Shown: positions 36,966 to 46,931 of the stretch, piece by piece | Layout: every line of letters begins with the position of its first letter | Position numbering within the stretch: the stretch's first letter is position 1 | Assembly: GCF_018100925.1 (NCBI RefSeq) | Contig: NZ_JAGJEH010000001.1 | Span: 558,001 to 622,000 of the forward strand | DNA length: 64,000 bases | Origin: Pseudoalteromonas luteoviolacea | GTDB lineage: Bacteria > Pseudomonadota > Gammaproteobacteria > Enterobacterales > Alteromonadaceae | Reading direction: 5' to 3' | Position numbers and translations under genes: made by a program | The notes under the pieces: generated by a model | Databases searched by the model: none | What the model saw: the letters and a program-made list of their open reading frames with translations, nothing else | Told to the model about the DNA's origin: nothing

Positions 36966-37000
36966 TTTAGTGGCTATTTTTATTAGCCACTAAATGTTTT
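36966..37000 (+). terminator. Rho-independent terminator
   Basis: TTTAGTGGCTA and TAGCCACTAAA form a perfect 11-bp stem with a 7-base loop, followed by TGTTTT. Confidence 0.8.
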
Positions 37001-37200
37001 CAATCAACATAAGCAAGCGTTACAAAAAGAGCGTACTAAAAAAAGTATTTAATAAACACTTTATTAAAGTTAGACGAAGCTATGTTTTTTAACCTAGCTT
37101 TATCGATTACGTGTAATGTATCTTAAACCATCTGGATCGCCTTTTATCAACGTAATGCTATATGTGTATGTACAATTCATTCACGAGCCCTTGTACTTAC

Positions 37201-37235
37201 AAAGTGAGGCACAGGGTCTAATCTGACCTCACTTT
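37201..37235 (-). terminator. Probable terminator of the di-haem protein gene
   Basis: AAAGTGAGG and CCTCACTTT form a 9-bp stem with a 17-base loop, 30 bases behind the stop codon of the minus-strand gene. Confidence 0.55.
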
Positions 37236-37263
37236 GCTTCTGCAATACTCACTAATTGCGTGT

Positions 37264-39159
37264 CTACTTATTAACGTACTGTATTTCGGAGACACCGTCT
37301 TGTATGGGGAGTCTAAGGCTCTCTAAAAATTCAATGAGTTCTTGTTGCTCGTTCGCTGATAGATTGTTGAAGTTGATGAATTCTTTTTTCGCCTCACTAC
37401 CCTCGGCACCGTGCAACTGTATGGCTTCCAATAAAGTCCTCGCTCGACCATCGTGCATGTAAGGAGCTGTGTCACCAACTCCCCAAAGTGGACGTGTCAC
37501 ATAGACACCTGGTTGAGCAGCATACCCCTCAGTATCCGTTGGCTGTGGATAATTATCAGACAGTTTTTTACCCATAAAATGGAGTTTCAAGTCACTGTAT
37601 AAAGGTACTGAAGTTGTAGCCCCGTTTTTGCTAATTAACCTAGGCCACACATAATCAGGGACTTGGTTGTGCGCATATCCAGTGAGATTCAAATCTATTT
37701 GATAGTTACCTTCGGCTAAATGTTTGACGTTAGTGGTGTGAAGGTGTGGCAATGCGGTTTGATACAGTTTTTCAGGGGTGATTAGCTCATTAGAACGAGT
37801 CAATGCTAATACTGACTGGTTTTGAAATGCATGTTTGACTTGTAGTTTAGCTTCTTTTGCGGCGCCTGAAAGTTGATCTGCTGGGTTGATCAGTTGTGCT
37901 ACTTCCGGAGGGCATGCTTTATCGTCAGGCACATCAGGGGGGGTCATTATAGTCAGTGTCGGATTGTCCATTGTCAAAGTTGAAGTGTGGCAGTTTATAC
38001 AGCCGACCTGCTCAAAGAGTGCTTTGCCTGGTAGTTTTTGTGCACCTTTGTCGTTGTTAGCTAGCTGAATAGGTGGCCTAAACATACTGACATATGCCGT
38101 AAGAGCGGTCACGTTACCTACTGTGATCTCATTAATAAGACCATCTAAATCACAATCCTTGTTGCCGACTTTCTCAACAGCCTGCACACTGAAGTGAAAA
38201 TCTAATGCATCACGGGCAAAATGTCTGACTGTGGAGGAAATTCCACCCCATTGGAACGGGCGAACAACAAAGTCTTTCTGCACGCCCACAACTTCTAAAG
38301 TATTTTCATCGCAGTTATCAATTCCGCCCTTTGCACAGGTCACTGAGTAACGACCGAATTTAATGCCTTTTGATGTCAATTGAATACTCTGAGTGTTGTT
38401 TCGATACAATAGAGCAACCATTTTGGTGGCTTCTACTTGTGCTTGTAATTCGGTTGTCATTTCTGTCGCTAACCGCTGGGTATAACCCGAACCGAATACA
38501 TGAGGAGGATTGCGTACAAACTTGGTCATTACAGCTTTGTTTTTTGGATCTGTCCCCAGTAGTTGATAGAGCTCCTCTGGAAACTGGTCATTAATAAAAG
38601 CATTACTGGCTACAGCAGCTGAGCCTCCTTGTGCCGCTGGCTTTCTAACCTGAGCGATTGTTTTAGCGCCATTTGGAGTGTATTGACCAATGGTGTTGTG
38701 GCATTCAAAACAGCTTTGTGAATCAAGACCATTCACTCTTAAAAATGGCCACGCTGCAGGGTCTTTATCGGTACCACCACGGTTATTCCATATATACCTT
38801 TGCTTAGATCTTGGTCCCTTTGCGCCTTCACCATGGCCATTGGCAGGGTCAAAAGGAACATTAAACTGGTTTTGTCCAGCCTCTAGTAATTCATTTAGGG
38901 AATATCCACCTGCCAGCAGCGTATCTTGATCAATACTCGGAACGCGCTGTGGGGTCTCACTTCCGCCTTTTGGGAAAGCGACGTAGAGATCCGGTGAAAT
39001 TTTACGTATCCCAGAATTCGAAAATTGAAATATATTCGACTCTTTAGGCTTCTCTTGATTGGTAAATACGTTGCAGCCAACGACAGTGCTTACTAATGCA
39101 ACAGAAATTGCACCCAGCTTTAGCGTGACCCTTGATGTGTTTAGACGGTGTTTCATCAT
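37264..39159 (-). CDS. Di-haem oxidoreductase-like lipoprotein
   Basis: Two haem c sites are visible, SCFECHNTIG (Cys150/Cys153/His154) and VGCINCHTST. The C-terminal WGVGDTAPYMHDGRARTLLE block is typical of the di-haem thiol-oxidoreductase/DUF1111 family, related to cytochrome c peroxidases. The lipobox STVVGC marks a lipoprotein. I choose ATG 39159 (or 39156) behind AAGAG; a TTG eight codons upstream is less likely. The size of 631 residues is long for the family. It acts in the periplasm, probably in electron transfer. It is divergent from the ferritin-like/LodA/LodB operon, so co-regulation is possible. Confidence 0.82.
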   Translation of the reverse strand: MMKHRLNTSRVTLKLGAISVALVSTVVGCNVFTNQEKPKESNIFQFSNSGIRKISPDLYVAFPKGGSETPQRVPSIDQDTLLAGGYSLNELLEAGQNQFNVPFDPANGHGEGAKGPRSKQRYIWNNRGGTDKDPAAWPFLRVNGLDSQSCFECHNTIGQYTPNGAKTIAQVRKPAAQGGSAAVASNAFINDQFPEELYQLLGTDPKNKAVMTKFVRNPPHVFGSGYTQRLATEMTTELQAQVEATKMVALLYRNNTQSIQLTSKGIKFGRYSVTCAKGGIDNCDENTLEVVGVQKDFVVRPFQWGGISSTVRHFARDALDFHFSVQAVEKVGNKDCDLDGLINEITVGNVTALTAYVSMFRPPIQLANNDKGAQKLPGKALFEQVGCINCHTSTLTMDNPTLTIMTPPDVPDDKACPPEVAQLINPADQLSGAAKEAKLQVKHAFQNQSVLALTRSNELITPEKLYQTALPHLHTTNVKHLAEGNYQIDLNLTGYAHNQVPDYVWPRLISKNGATTSVPLYSDLKLHFMGKKLSDNYPQPTDTEGYAAQPGVYVTRPLWGVGDTAPYMHDGRARTLLEAIQLHGAEGSEAKKEFINFNNLSANEQQELIEFLESLRLPIQDGVSEIQYVNK

Positions 39160-39265
39160 AGTCTCTTGCTCTTTGTGTCTCAAATCAAACCATTCTTGCT
39201 AAGAACAGCCCCATTCAAGCGTATCGCACCGCCTGATTTAAGGTATTACATCCTGTTACATCAAA

Positions 39266-39448
39266 TCAGTCAGCAGGTGTAATAAAGTGTAAGGTTAATT
39301 GGCTGGCATTTTGATAGATCGGATCTAAGGTTTCGGTGAGGTAAGTAGCAATCGAGGGGCGCGTATCTACTTTACTCGATACAATTTTGGCTAAATTGGT
39401 GTCACTCAACAAGTATGCTATTTGTTGTTTCGTGTGTTGTTTGAACAG
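39266..39448 (-). pseudogene. Coding fragment upstream of the di-haem gene
   Basis: On the minus strand 60 codons read as plausible protein: KQQIAYLLSDTNLAKIVSSK, then TRPSIATYLTETLDPIYQ, ending LHFITPAD before TGA. There is no start codon, and a stop lies directly upstream. It looks like the C-terminal end of a lost gene. Confidence 0.4.
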
Positions 39449-39618
39449 TCATTTTTGATCTTGTCAACGTAGTTCGCTCCTCATTTACTCCTTATGTACC
39501 GTCAAAGTTTGTTCGTAAAGTTACGCTCGATGCCTATAGAGTTTGTATTGCTCCATAGATGCGACTGGGGATGGCATTAAGTGGGTTTGCGACAAGCTAA
39601 ACCCATAAAGGAATTATC

Positions 39619-40626
39619 ATGATAAAACTTGTCAATGCTTCGCCCTTGCTGAAGGCAAAAAAGCTCATTAAACCCAAAAAAGTGACCCGAGATGACCTCT
39701 GGACATTGAAGGCTCTGCACGAGCACCTCCAGTGGGCGGTTGATGTTGAACTGTATACAATCCCGTTTTATATGGCGGCAATGTATTCGATAAAGGATCA
39801 GTCAACCGAAGCTGGGCGACTTATTAAGTCTATCGTTAATCAAGAAATGCTGCATATGCAAAGTGCCGCCAACATCGCCAATGCCTATGGTACAGAACTT
39901 CAAATATGTGCCCCAATGTATGGAGGAGAGATCCCACATCTAGACTTTGATTTAGATACACCTAACCCCAAAGATATTTACTACCCTTATTCAACAGCCA
40001 TTGGTGCTTTTGATATTCAAAGATTAAATACCATGTGTATCATTGAGTATCCGGATTGGTCAGTGCCTGATAGCAAACAGGTATCCGATGAGTATGGTTC
40101 AATTGGTGAGCTGTATAGTGCAATAGCAAACGGTTGCCATCAATTAAGAGAATGTATTCAAGGTAACCATAAACAAGTTAATCATTTTGAGCGCTTCTAT
40201 CCAGATACGCAGTTGACTATTACTGAGTCTCATGAGCAGGGACTACCTCAAGTGAATAACCTAATCGATCTGATCGTCGATCAAGGGGAGGGTGTTGCCA
40301 AGGATGCACAATATGTCCCCCCTGAATATCAGAACCGTGTTGATGACGTTCAGCCAACGTGGGATCACTATGAGAAGTTCACTTATATGCTCAAGCAGCC
40401 GCTACCAGAAACATTTGCAATAGAACCCTATGGCGAGCGGCAGAAAAAGTTACAGGAAATCCAACTGTCTCACTTCAATGAGTTCCTGTTGATTATGAAT
40501 GAAACATTCACCACAGGTAACACGCCCAAAGACTTTGCCACTGTGATGTACAAAAATGGCGCGGCGATATCTGCATGTTGGCAAAACGGTGTACTACCCG
40601 TTTTTTCGATGTCCAATGAATCATAA
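39619..40626 (+). CDS. Ferritin-like (VioB/RebD-type) domain protein
   Basis: The 335-residue protein has the ferritin-like domain seen at the start of VioB and RebD (PF12902-like). Visible features are LHEHLQWAVDVELYTIPFYM with metal-ligand Glu/His candidates, then IVNQEMLHMQSAANI with an ExxH motif. Such domains bind two metal ions. A clean AAAGGA site precedes ATG 39619. It is the first gene of an operon: the LodA-like gene starts six bases after its stop. Its role may be to supply or protect metal or to take part in maturation; that is inference from position. Confidence 0.8.
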   Translation: MIKLVNASPLLKAKKLIKPKKVTRDDLWTLKALHEHLQWAVDVELYTIPFYMAAMYSIKDQSTEAGRLIKSIVNQEMLHMQSAANIANAYGTELQICAPMYGGEIPHLDFDLDTPNPKDIYYPYSTAIGAFDIQRLNTMCIIEYPDWSVPDSKQVSDEYGSIGELYSAIANGCHQLRECIQGNHKQVNHFERFYPDTQLTITESHEQGLPQVNNLIDLIVDQGEGVAKDAQYVPPEYQNRVDDVQPTWDHYEKFTYMLKQPLPETFAIEPYGERQKKLQEIQLSHFNEFLLIMNETFTTGNTPKDFATVMYKNGAAISACWQNGVLPVFSMSNES

Positions 40627-40631
40627 GGAAC

Positions 40632-42794
40632 ATGAGTATGTCTAAAACAATATTTAGAGTTCATCCAGCTATAGGCATTGCACGTGTTGGTAACAGTGAA
40701 GAATATTACCTTGCACCAGAGTCTATCGCAGCGTTGCCTCAACCAGGAAAGCCTGAAGATAAAACAACGGGCGGACTGCCGCTCGACCCAGACACTGGAG
40801 AAGTCATAAAAAGTAGCCAGCTGAGAGATCAACAAGGTGCATTTAAGCGACAAGCTGCGCGTTTCAGAGTCTTTGCATATAGCGACCTTGATAAGCCAAG
40901 CTACCCCGAACAGGGTGCTGAACAAGAAGTGACGATAGGGTCTCAGATCCAAGGGAAGACGGTTAAAAATATTAAATGGTGTGTGCACTTAGCCAATAAA
41001 AAATCGGCATGGTTTGTCAACGACGATGATCATGGTGTTGTTGCTTATGAAAACGGAAACTTTCCGGTATTAAGAAATTTACCTGAAGGCTTAGACCCAT
41101 ACAATGAGAGCCGTTTACGCCGCTTGGTAATTGATGCAGGGCCCAGAGTGGTCGATCAAAACAGTGACCTTGCACAGTTTGACAGCAAAAGCCACACACA
41201 GGCTGCATATTTAAAAGGCACAGAAACAGTCAGTGTTGCGGATTATCCATTTTCCTTTCCTTATATGCACTTTGACCATTTAGATATTCCAAAAAAGGGC
41301 GAAGACACCAAACGATGTACCGGAAAGCCACTTCAAAAAAGTAGAGAGGCAAGGGGGATAACCAGCTTAGGAAACATGCTAACAGACAGTTGCGGTAGGC
41401 TAATCGTGGCGGGTGGGTATGGTAAAGCTGTTGGCTGGCGGTTAGACAACAAAGATAACCCTGTCCCTATCGATGGGCCGGTTAATAATGATCAATGGTT
41501 TGATGACACATCAGACGGCCCAGTTACAGCTGTGATTGAGTTTGAAGATGGCTCTTGCGAAGAAGTATTTGGCGGCTGGGTCGTTGTGACAGATCCGAGT
41601 TATGCGCCTCAAACGTTAAACGTAGTATCACTTTTTGACGAAGCGTATGACACATTTGTGAGAAAGCTAAACTTGCAACCTGACGTGTTTTGCAATGGTC
41701 GCTTTAACCCAGAGTACAAACCTGCATTTGATGACCATATACGGCCTATTTTTAAAGCGACAGGGCAGCAACTTTGGAATGCCTATCTTCCGGAAATTGC
41801 GATACAAGCACATAAATCTGTGGATGAGATCACCGCTAGCGATGATCCCGACACGACAATTCTTGCTGGTTTAGCCTATATCCGCCAACCTAATCCCGGT
41901 ACTGAGGCGACGTGGCGATCGCAGTCAATTGACGAAGGTGCACCACTCATGCCGTTATCGCTCGGGGATTCGAGCGAAGCGGGAGGAAAGCCGTTTTTGA
42001 CGCCAACGGTCACGCAATACCAGTTCTTACATAGTTGGTCGAATCACAATTATGTAGACAGCAATGCACAAAAGTTAGGTGAAGGAGAGTATCTCGACCG
42101 AGCTACATTGCAAAACTGTCTGGGGGGTCGGTTTAGCCCTGGAATCGATATGACATGGATAATTAGAGAAACAGCCATGTATCAGGATTGGCAAACTGGC
42201 GCAGGTCCATTTCGGATAAAGCATAAACTACTTAACTATGCTGCGATAAATAATGCCAACACAGCGTTTTTAGGGTTAGGTTGGATACCAAGACACGAAG
42301 ATGTGGAGCATTTAGGTTTGGAGCCAGGTGACGCGACTAAATTTATGGCGTTGCCTTGGCATGCCGATTACAACTCTTGTGCAATTCACCAAACGTCTCC
42401 CAACGACTTGAATTCAGAAACCCTTTATTGGTCTTGGCCAGCCCAGCGTCCTGTAACCGTATATGTTGCGCATGACTATGATATTAATGCCAAAGATCTA
42501 CCTGCACAGCGTTACTCCGTTAGAGGAAAAGGAACTTACCCGCTGGAGAATACGCCAACTGATAAACATGATTTAGCCAATGCTGGTCGCTTTTGGGAAT
42601 ACCGAGAAATGTTGACTAAATGGGATGATATTGGCGTTGTTGTTCAAGGAACTGTCATTGACGATGGCAGGGAGTATTCAGAGCATGTTTATCTCGAAGT
42701 CGAAAGTATGCTGCATGGAGATGAGCCTGAGTTAGCAGCGCCTAAGCCATGGCCTTTGTTAGGTGGTAGCGGTACTGCGACTCGCAAGAAGTAA
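40632..42794 (+). CDS. LodA/GoxA-family CTQ-dependent amino-acid oxidase
   Basis: The 720-residue protein starts FRVHPAIGIARVGNSEEYYL, the hallmark of LodA-like oxidases. These enzymes build a cysteine tryptophylquinone from their own Cys and Trp and oxidise lysine or glycine, releasing ammonia and H2O2. The candidate cofactor residues are Cys496 in NCLGGRFSPGID and Trp576 in LPWHADYNSC. AAGGA overlaps the end of the ferritin-like gene; ATG 40638 is a second possible start. LodB follows ten bases behind. No Sec signal peptide is seen; known homologues leave the cell by other means. The substrate is not predictable here. Confidence 0.87.
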   Translation: MSMSKTIFRVHPAIGIARVGNSEEYYLAPESIAALPQPGKPEDKTTGGLPLDPDTGEVIKSSQLRDQQGAFKRQAARFRVFAYSDLDKPSYPEQGAEQEVTIGSQIQGKTVKNIKWCVHLANKKSAWFVNDDDHGVVAYENGNFPVLRNLPEGLDPYNESRLRRLVIDAGPRVVDQNSDLAQFDSKSHTQAAYLKGTETVSVADYPFSFPYMHFDHLDIPKKGEDTKRCTGKPLQKSREARGITSLGNMLTDSCGRLIVAGGYGKAVGWRLDNKDNPVPIDGPVNNDQWFDDTSDGPVTAVIEFEDGSCEEVFGGWVVVTDPSYAPQTLNVVSLFDEAYDTFVRKLNLQPDVFCNGRFNPEYKPAFDDHIRPIFKATGQQLWNAYLPEIAIQAHKSVDEITASDDPDTTILAGLAYIRQPNPGTEATWRSQSIDEGAPLMPLSLGDSSEAGGKPFLTPTVTQYQFLHSWSNHNYVDSNAQKLGEGEYLDRATLQNCLGGRFSPGIDMTWIIRETAMYQDWQTGAGPFRIKHKLLNYAAINNANTAFLGLGWIPRHEDVEHLGLEPGDATKFMALPWHADYNSCAIHQTSPNDLNSETLYWSWPAQRPVTVYVAHDYDINAKDLPAQRYSVRGKGTYPLENTPTDKHDLANAGRFWEYREMLTKWDDIGVVVQGTVIDDGREYSEHVYLEVESMLHGDEPELAAPKPWPLLGGSGTATRKK

Positions 42795-42803
42795 GGAGAG
42801 ATC

Positions 42804-43925
42804 ATGCGCGATTTTTGTTTCGAGGTTGCCATTATTGGTGGCGGTCCTGCTGGTACAGCAACAGGGATCGCGCTTAAGAACTTGGGCATTGATAGTGTTT
42901 TTATTGTTGAAGCAGGCACCTATTCAAAGCCTAAAATAGGAGAGAGTATTCCGCCAAATACCCAAACTCTGTTCCAGCGTTTGAATATATTTGATGCTTT
43001 CTCTTCGCAACATCATGAACCGTGTTTAGGTAGTTATTCGTGCTGGGGAAGCACCCAATTGGGATTTAATGACAACTTATTTAATCCTTACGGAGCAGGC
43101 TGGCATTTAGATCGACGCCGATTTGATTTGTTTATGGCTCGACAATTTAAAGCCTTGTCTGGCGCTCTAGTCGACAACACACGGTTTAGCAATTTATCTG
43201 TCATGAAAAATGACCTATACCCCATCAAGCTGTCATTTGAGAACCACCCTGATGTTTGTTGCCGTTTTGTTGTAGATGCAACGGGGCAGTCCGCAAAAGT
43301 TGCGAGAAAGTTTGGTGCAGCGGTGAGTATGCAAGATTTAATGGTGAGTTTTGCTGCGTATTTTGACTGTCAAGACACCCACTTGAATGAGAATAAGCTG
43401 ACCCTGTTAGAGGCGGTTGAGCAAGGTTGGTGGTATTGTGCTTCAATACCCAACAATTTACAGGTTGTTAGCTTGACCACGGATATTGCGGTGGCAAAAA
43501 AGCTCAAGTTAAAACAGCCTGAAAACTGGTATTCATTACTCAAACATAGCAAACATATCAACAATCGAATTGAAGGTTCAGCGTTCCCTAATCGACTAAA
43601 TAGTTGGAAAACACCCTCTAGTTTATTGAGCCCTCCTGCTGGAAACGGATGGCTTGCAGTGGGCGATGCTGCTGCTTGCTATGATCCAATTAGCTCTCAA
43701 GGTATATACAAAGCACTTGCAAATGGCCTACAGGCAGCTAAGGCTATTGCGCTTTGGTTAAATAGCGACGCCAATGGGCTGACGGAGTATCGCAATAAAG
43801 TCGTCAAAGACTTTGTCAATTACCTTGAGCAAAGGGACTATTTCTATGGGCAGGAACAACGTTGGCTGGAAGCCGAGTTTTGGGTAAAACGGCGCGCTTA
43901 TCTTGCTGGGTTAAAATATGGATAG
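42804..43925 (+). CDS. LodB-like FAD-dependent maturation enzyme
   Basis: The 373-residue flavoprotein starts with the dinucleotide-binding fold VAIIGGGPAGTATGIAL and has KIGESIPPNTQ and DAAACYDPISSQGIYKALANG, as in the LodB/tryptophan-halogenase-like group. LodB is known to be needed to form the quinone cofactor of LodA. AAGGAGAG precedes ATG 42804, ten bases behind the LodA gene. No lysine-based halogenase motif is apparent, which favours the maturation role over halogenation. Confidence 0.85.
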   Translation: MRDFCFEVAIIGGGPAGTATGIALKNLGIDSVFIVEAGTYSKPKIGESIPPNTQTLFQRLNIFDAFSSQHHEPCLGSYSCWGSTQLGFNDNLFNPYGAGWHLDRRRFDLFMARQFKALSGALVDNTRFSNLSVMKNDLYPIKLSFENHPDVCCRFVVDATGQSAKVARKFGAAVSMQDLMVSFAAYFDCQDTHLNENKLTLLEAVEQGWWYCASIPNNLQVVSLTTDIAVAKKLKLKQPENWYSLLKHSKHINNRIEGSAFPNRLNSWKTPSSLLSPPAGNGWLAVGDAAACYDPISSQGIYKALANGLQAAKAIALWLNSDANGLTEYRNKVVKDFVNYLEQRDYFYGQEQRWLEAEFWVKRRAYLAGLKYG

Positions 43926-44089
43926 GTAACATGTGGGTAAACGCGAAGTTCTGAACTATCGTTCATGCACAATTTGCACAAAATCAGGTCTAGCTAGACT
44001 GTTTAATAACAGAATTGTGAGCTTGTGTGGAGAAATATAAGGAGCTTGTCTAAGCTCGTTATACGAGTCACCAAACGTTTGGGGTATCT

Positions 44090-45997
44090 TTGCTAAATAT
44101 TGAGATCGACCCACATACGATATCTATTACGTGGACGTTGCTTTGCACCGCGCTTGTGCTGCTAATGCAGCCTGGGTTTACTTGCTTAGAAAGTGGATTG
44201 GTTCGAAGCAAAAACAACATTAACGTCGCTTTGAAAAACGTTGCAGATTTTTGCATTAGCGGCGTTTGCTTTTGGTTAGTCGGGTATGGGTTGATGTATG
44301 GCGCGAGTGCAAGTGGGTTCTTCGGTACCAATCAATTTGCCTTGGATAGCTATGACAACCCCTCAATCTTAGCGTATTTCTTATTCCAAATGATGTTTTG
44401 TGGCACTGCGGCGACTATTTTATCGGGTGCAGTGGCAGAGAGAATGCGATTTTCCGGTTACATTATCTGCTCTTTTTTAACCGCAACAGCATTATTTCCT
44501 ATCGTTGGCCATTGGATTTGGCATGGTAAACATTTCGAACAGGCACCAATGGGATGGCTTATTGAGCTTGGCTTTATCGATTTCGCTGGCGCAACCGTTG
44601 TTCATTCTGTTGGTGGGTGGATAGCTTTAATTGCACTTGTTGTTGTGGGGCCTAGGTTAGGGCGGTTTACTAGAGAAGGTGAACCAAAAGAAATGTATTG
44701 CCAAAACTTACCTCTGTCAGCGCTGGGGACTTTTTTACTTTTTATTGGGTGGTTTGGGTTTAATGGAGGTAGCATACATACACCTAGCACTGAGTTGGCT
44801 CGGGTGTTTTCAAATACAGCTCTTTCAGCATGTGCAGGTGGTGTGAGTGCACTACTATTGTCTTGGAATTTACATTCTATGCAAGGAATACGTTATGTAT
44901 TGAACGGACTACTTGCTGGGCTGGTGGCAATATCTGCCAGTGCAGATTTAGTAAATTTACCTTCGGCGATTGTTATTGGTGCAATCTCTGGCTGTATTAG
45001 CGTATTGCTTGGCGATCTATTAGAGAAGTTTAAAATAGACGATGTTGTAAGTGCAGTACCAGTTCATTTGGGAGGCGGTATTTGGGGTACTGTCGCAGTG
45101 GCATTGTTTGTGCCATTGGAAAAACTAAAGCTAGACACTCACTCAGAGCAGCTTATCGTGCAGTTGATAGGGGTCGCGGCGTGCGCTATCTGGGTTTGCT
45201 CCATAGGTTTAGTTTTTTTGTGGTTAGTAAATAAAGTACACCCTCTGCGGGTCTCCGCTCAGACGGAAACGATAGGCTTGAACTTTGGCGAACATGGCAT
45301 GAAAGATGAGCTGATAGACTTAATGGAGCAATTCGACAACATCGCTAAAAATGAGAATACACCCCAGCATCTTAACGTTGAACATGGGTCAAACAACGCG
45401 TCGTTATGCATGACTTACAATTACCTATTAGATCATACGAGTAGGCATTTTAAGGCGCGAGAGGAAGAGTTACTACGCCTTGCAAGTTTGGATCCTTTAA
45501 CTGGGATAGCTAATCGCCGCGTCTATGAAAATGTGCTTTCGGAGACTTTGGAAAAAAGTAAAAAGTCGAGTTTAGATTTTTGCCTTTTAGTGATCGATGT
45601 AGATAATTTTAAACAATATAACGACCACTATGGTCATCAACTTGGAGACTATTGCTTACAAAATGTTTGTCAGGCGTTGTCGAGCAAGTTAACGGTAAAA
45701 AATGGCTTACTTGCGCGAATAGGCGGGGAGGAGTTTGCCATTATTCTTCCAAACACAAGTCAAAAAGCGGCACAAAGTTTAGCTGAAAAAATACGTAAAG
45801 CGGTCAGTGCACTTAAAATACCACACTGTGCAGGACAAGGTGAATTTGTCACCGTTAGTATTGGAGGAGCCCGTTGGAGCCATACAAATGAAGTAAATCT
45901 TCAAACTTTATTTGATGACGCAGACATGGCCCTGTTTCAAGCCAAAAGTAATGGTCGAAACCAAGTGCGATTTAGTGGTCAAGCAGAGACAAGTTGA
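44090..45997 (+). CDS. Ammonium transporter/diguanylate cyclase fusion
   Basis: The first 400 or so residues form an Amt/Mep/Rh channel with about 11 membrane segments (MQPGFTCLESGLVRSKNNIN, GTAATILSGAVAERM, FIGWFGFNGGS). The last 165 form a GGDEF domain with LDPLTGIANRR and the active motif GGEEF (545-549). No RxxD inhibitory site precedes it. The protein can thus sense or carry ammonium and make cyclic di-GMP. TTG 44090 is the only start that keeps the transporter N-terminus; GGGG lies a few bases before. No terminator or partner gene is close. Confidence 0.9.
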   Translation: MLNIEIDPHTISITWTLLCTALVLLMQPGFTCLESGLVRSKNNINVALKNVADFCISGVCFWLVGYGLMYGASASGFFGTNQFALDSYDNPSILAYFLFQMMFCGTAATILSGAVAERMRFSGYIICSFLTATALFPIVGHWIWHGKHFEQAPMGWLIELGFIDFAGATVVHSVGGWIALIALVVVGPRLGRFTREGEPKEMYCQNLPLSALGTFLLFIGWFGFNGGSIHTPSTELARVFSNTALSACAGGVSALLLSWNLHSMQGIRYVLNGLLAGLVAISASADLVNLPSAIVIGAISGCISVLLGDLLEKFKIDDVVSAVPVHLGGGIWGTVAVALFVPLEKLKLDTHSEQLIVQLIGVAACAIWVCSIGLVFLWLVNKVHPLRVSAQTETIGLNFGEHGMKDELIDLMEQFDNIAKNENTPQHLNVEHGSNNASLCMTYNYLLDHTSRHFKAREEELLRLASLDPLTGIANRRVYENVLSETLEKSKKSSLDFCLLVIDVDNFKQYNDHYGHQLGDYCLQNVCQALSSKLTVKNGLLARIGGEEFAIILPNTSQKAAQSLAEKIRKAVSALKIPHCAGQGEFVTVSIGGARWSHTNEVNLQTLFDDADMALFQAKSNGRNQVRFSGQAETS

Positions 45998-46398
45998 TCC
46001 CATTTATTACGCATTGCTATTTATCTAAACAATTCAAATTTATATATTTCAATACATTCCGACGGAGTTTTGGAGAACGTCTAAAAAGTCCTCTTTGGAT
46101 ACGTGTATCTACACTCAGTTTCTGAAATGGGTATTCCAATATAAACAGAGCTTTAGGTGTTTTATCTTTAAATGAGCAACTTGGTATATGTTTGTTTGAC
46201 AGTAAGATATACACGTAAACGAGACGTCAATAAAGGTTATTTTAGCGAATTGCTTAACATTAAGCTTGGCTCAAAGTTTACCCGCTTTGTAGGAGATTTA
46301 GCGCACTATTAAAAGAAACATAATTGTGACAAGCTTCTTTACATTTTGTAAATTTAGGTATAAAAAATAGATGCTAATCTATAAAAGGAGAATAATTA
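45998..46398. other. Intergenic stretch
   Basis: No supported gene. A 65-codon frame on the minus strand (46017-46214, GTG start) lacks a ribosome site and was not accepted. Confidence 0.35.
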
Positions 46399-46632
46399 AT
46401 GAAATTAGCATCTTTATTTCTGAGTGCGGCAATTACACTCGGCGCTGCAGCACCTGTGTCTGCGAAGTCAGTTACCGACTTCGCGTATTATCATGTAGGC
46501 TGCTATGCGACAAGTTCTGGCGATATGATGTGGTATGAAATTGCGGATACAAGCTCTCAGATAAGAAGCATTATCCAAAGGTGTACCGCAGAGGGAGGCC
46601 AATTTAGAATTCAAAAAATATACTACAGATAG
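46399..46632 (+). CDS. Small secreted protein, 77 residues
   Basis: AAAAGGAG stands before ATG 46399. The signal peptide (MKLASLFLSAAITLGAAAPV, cut near SAKS) leaves about 55 residues with two cysteines (VGCYA, QRCTAEGG) that may pair. A terminator follows at 46668. The family is unknown to me, but start, signal peptide and terminator make a convincing gene. Confidence 0.75.
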   Translation: MKLASLFLSAAITLGAAAPVSAKSVTDFAYYHVGCYATSSGDMMWYEIADTSSQIRSIIQRCTAEGGQFRIQKIYYR

Positions 46633-46667
46633 TTTCTTAGCGTATATAGAGTGAATTAGTACAACTT

Positions 46668-46698
46668 AATAAGCTCCCGCTCGGGGCTTATTATTTTT
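46668..46698 (+). terminator. Rho-independent terminator
   Basis: AATAAGC-(T)-CCCG and CGGG-GCTTATT form a long stem, followed by ATTTTTC. Confidence 0.8.
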
Positions 46699-46892
46699 CG
46701 TTAAGTTGAACCTCAATAGTATAGTGATACAAATGTGTTATTCAATTGAGCCTGCTTGAATGAAGGATCGAAAGTTGGGGGTAAGCGGGGGATGAAATTA
46801 ACCCGTTTGTGGGAATTGTTTCACTGCAATTTGGGGGATATAGAAAACTGCTGTATTTCAAGGTGGTATAATCAGTTTTATTGCTTACTGAA

Positions 46893-46911
46893 GGTGAGCC
46901 AATAAGCTCAC
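46893..46911 (-). terminator. Hairpin behind the beta-helix gene
   Basis: GGTGAGC/GCTCACC forms a perfect 7-bp stem with a 5-base loop. It lies 20 bases behind the stop codon on the minus strand; the T-run is missing. Confidence 0.45.
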
Positions 46912-46931
46912 CCACAGATTCACACAAATGT

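Noticed and set aside
42804..43925. Flavin-dependent halogenase
   Set aside because: The sequence resembles the halogenase-like group, but the gene order with LodA and the lack of a clear halogenase lysine motif favour LodB.
46017..46214. 65-residue frame on the minus strand
   Set aside because: No ribosome site, no motif and no conservation clue; the basic composition alone is not enough.
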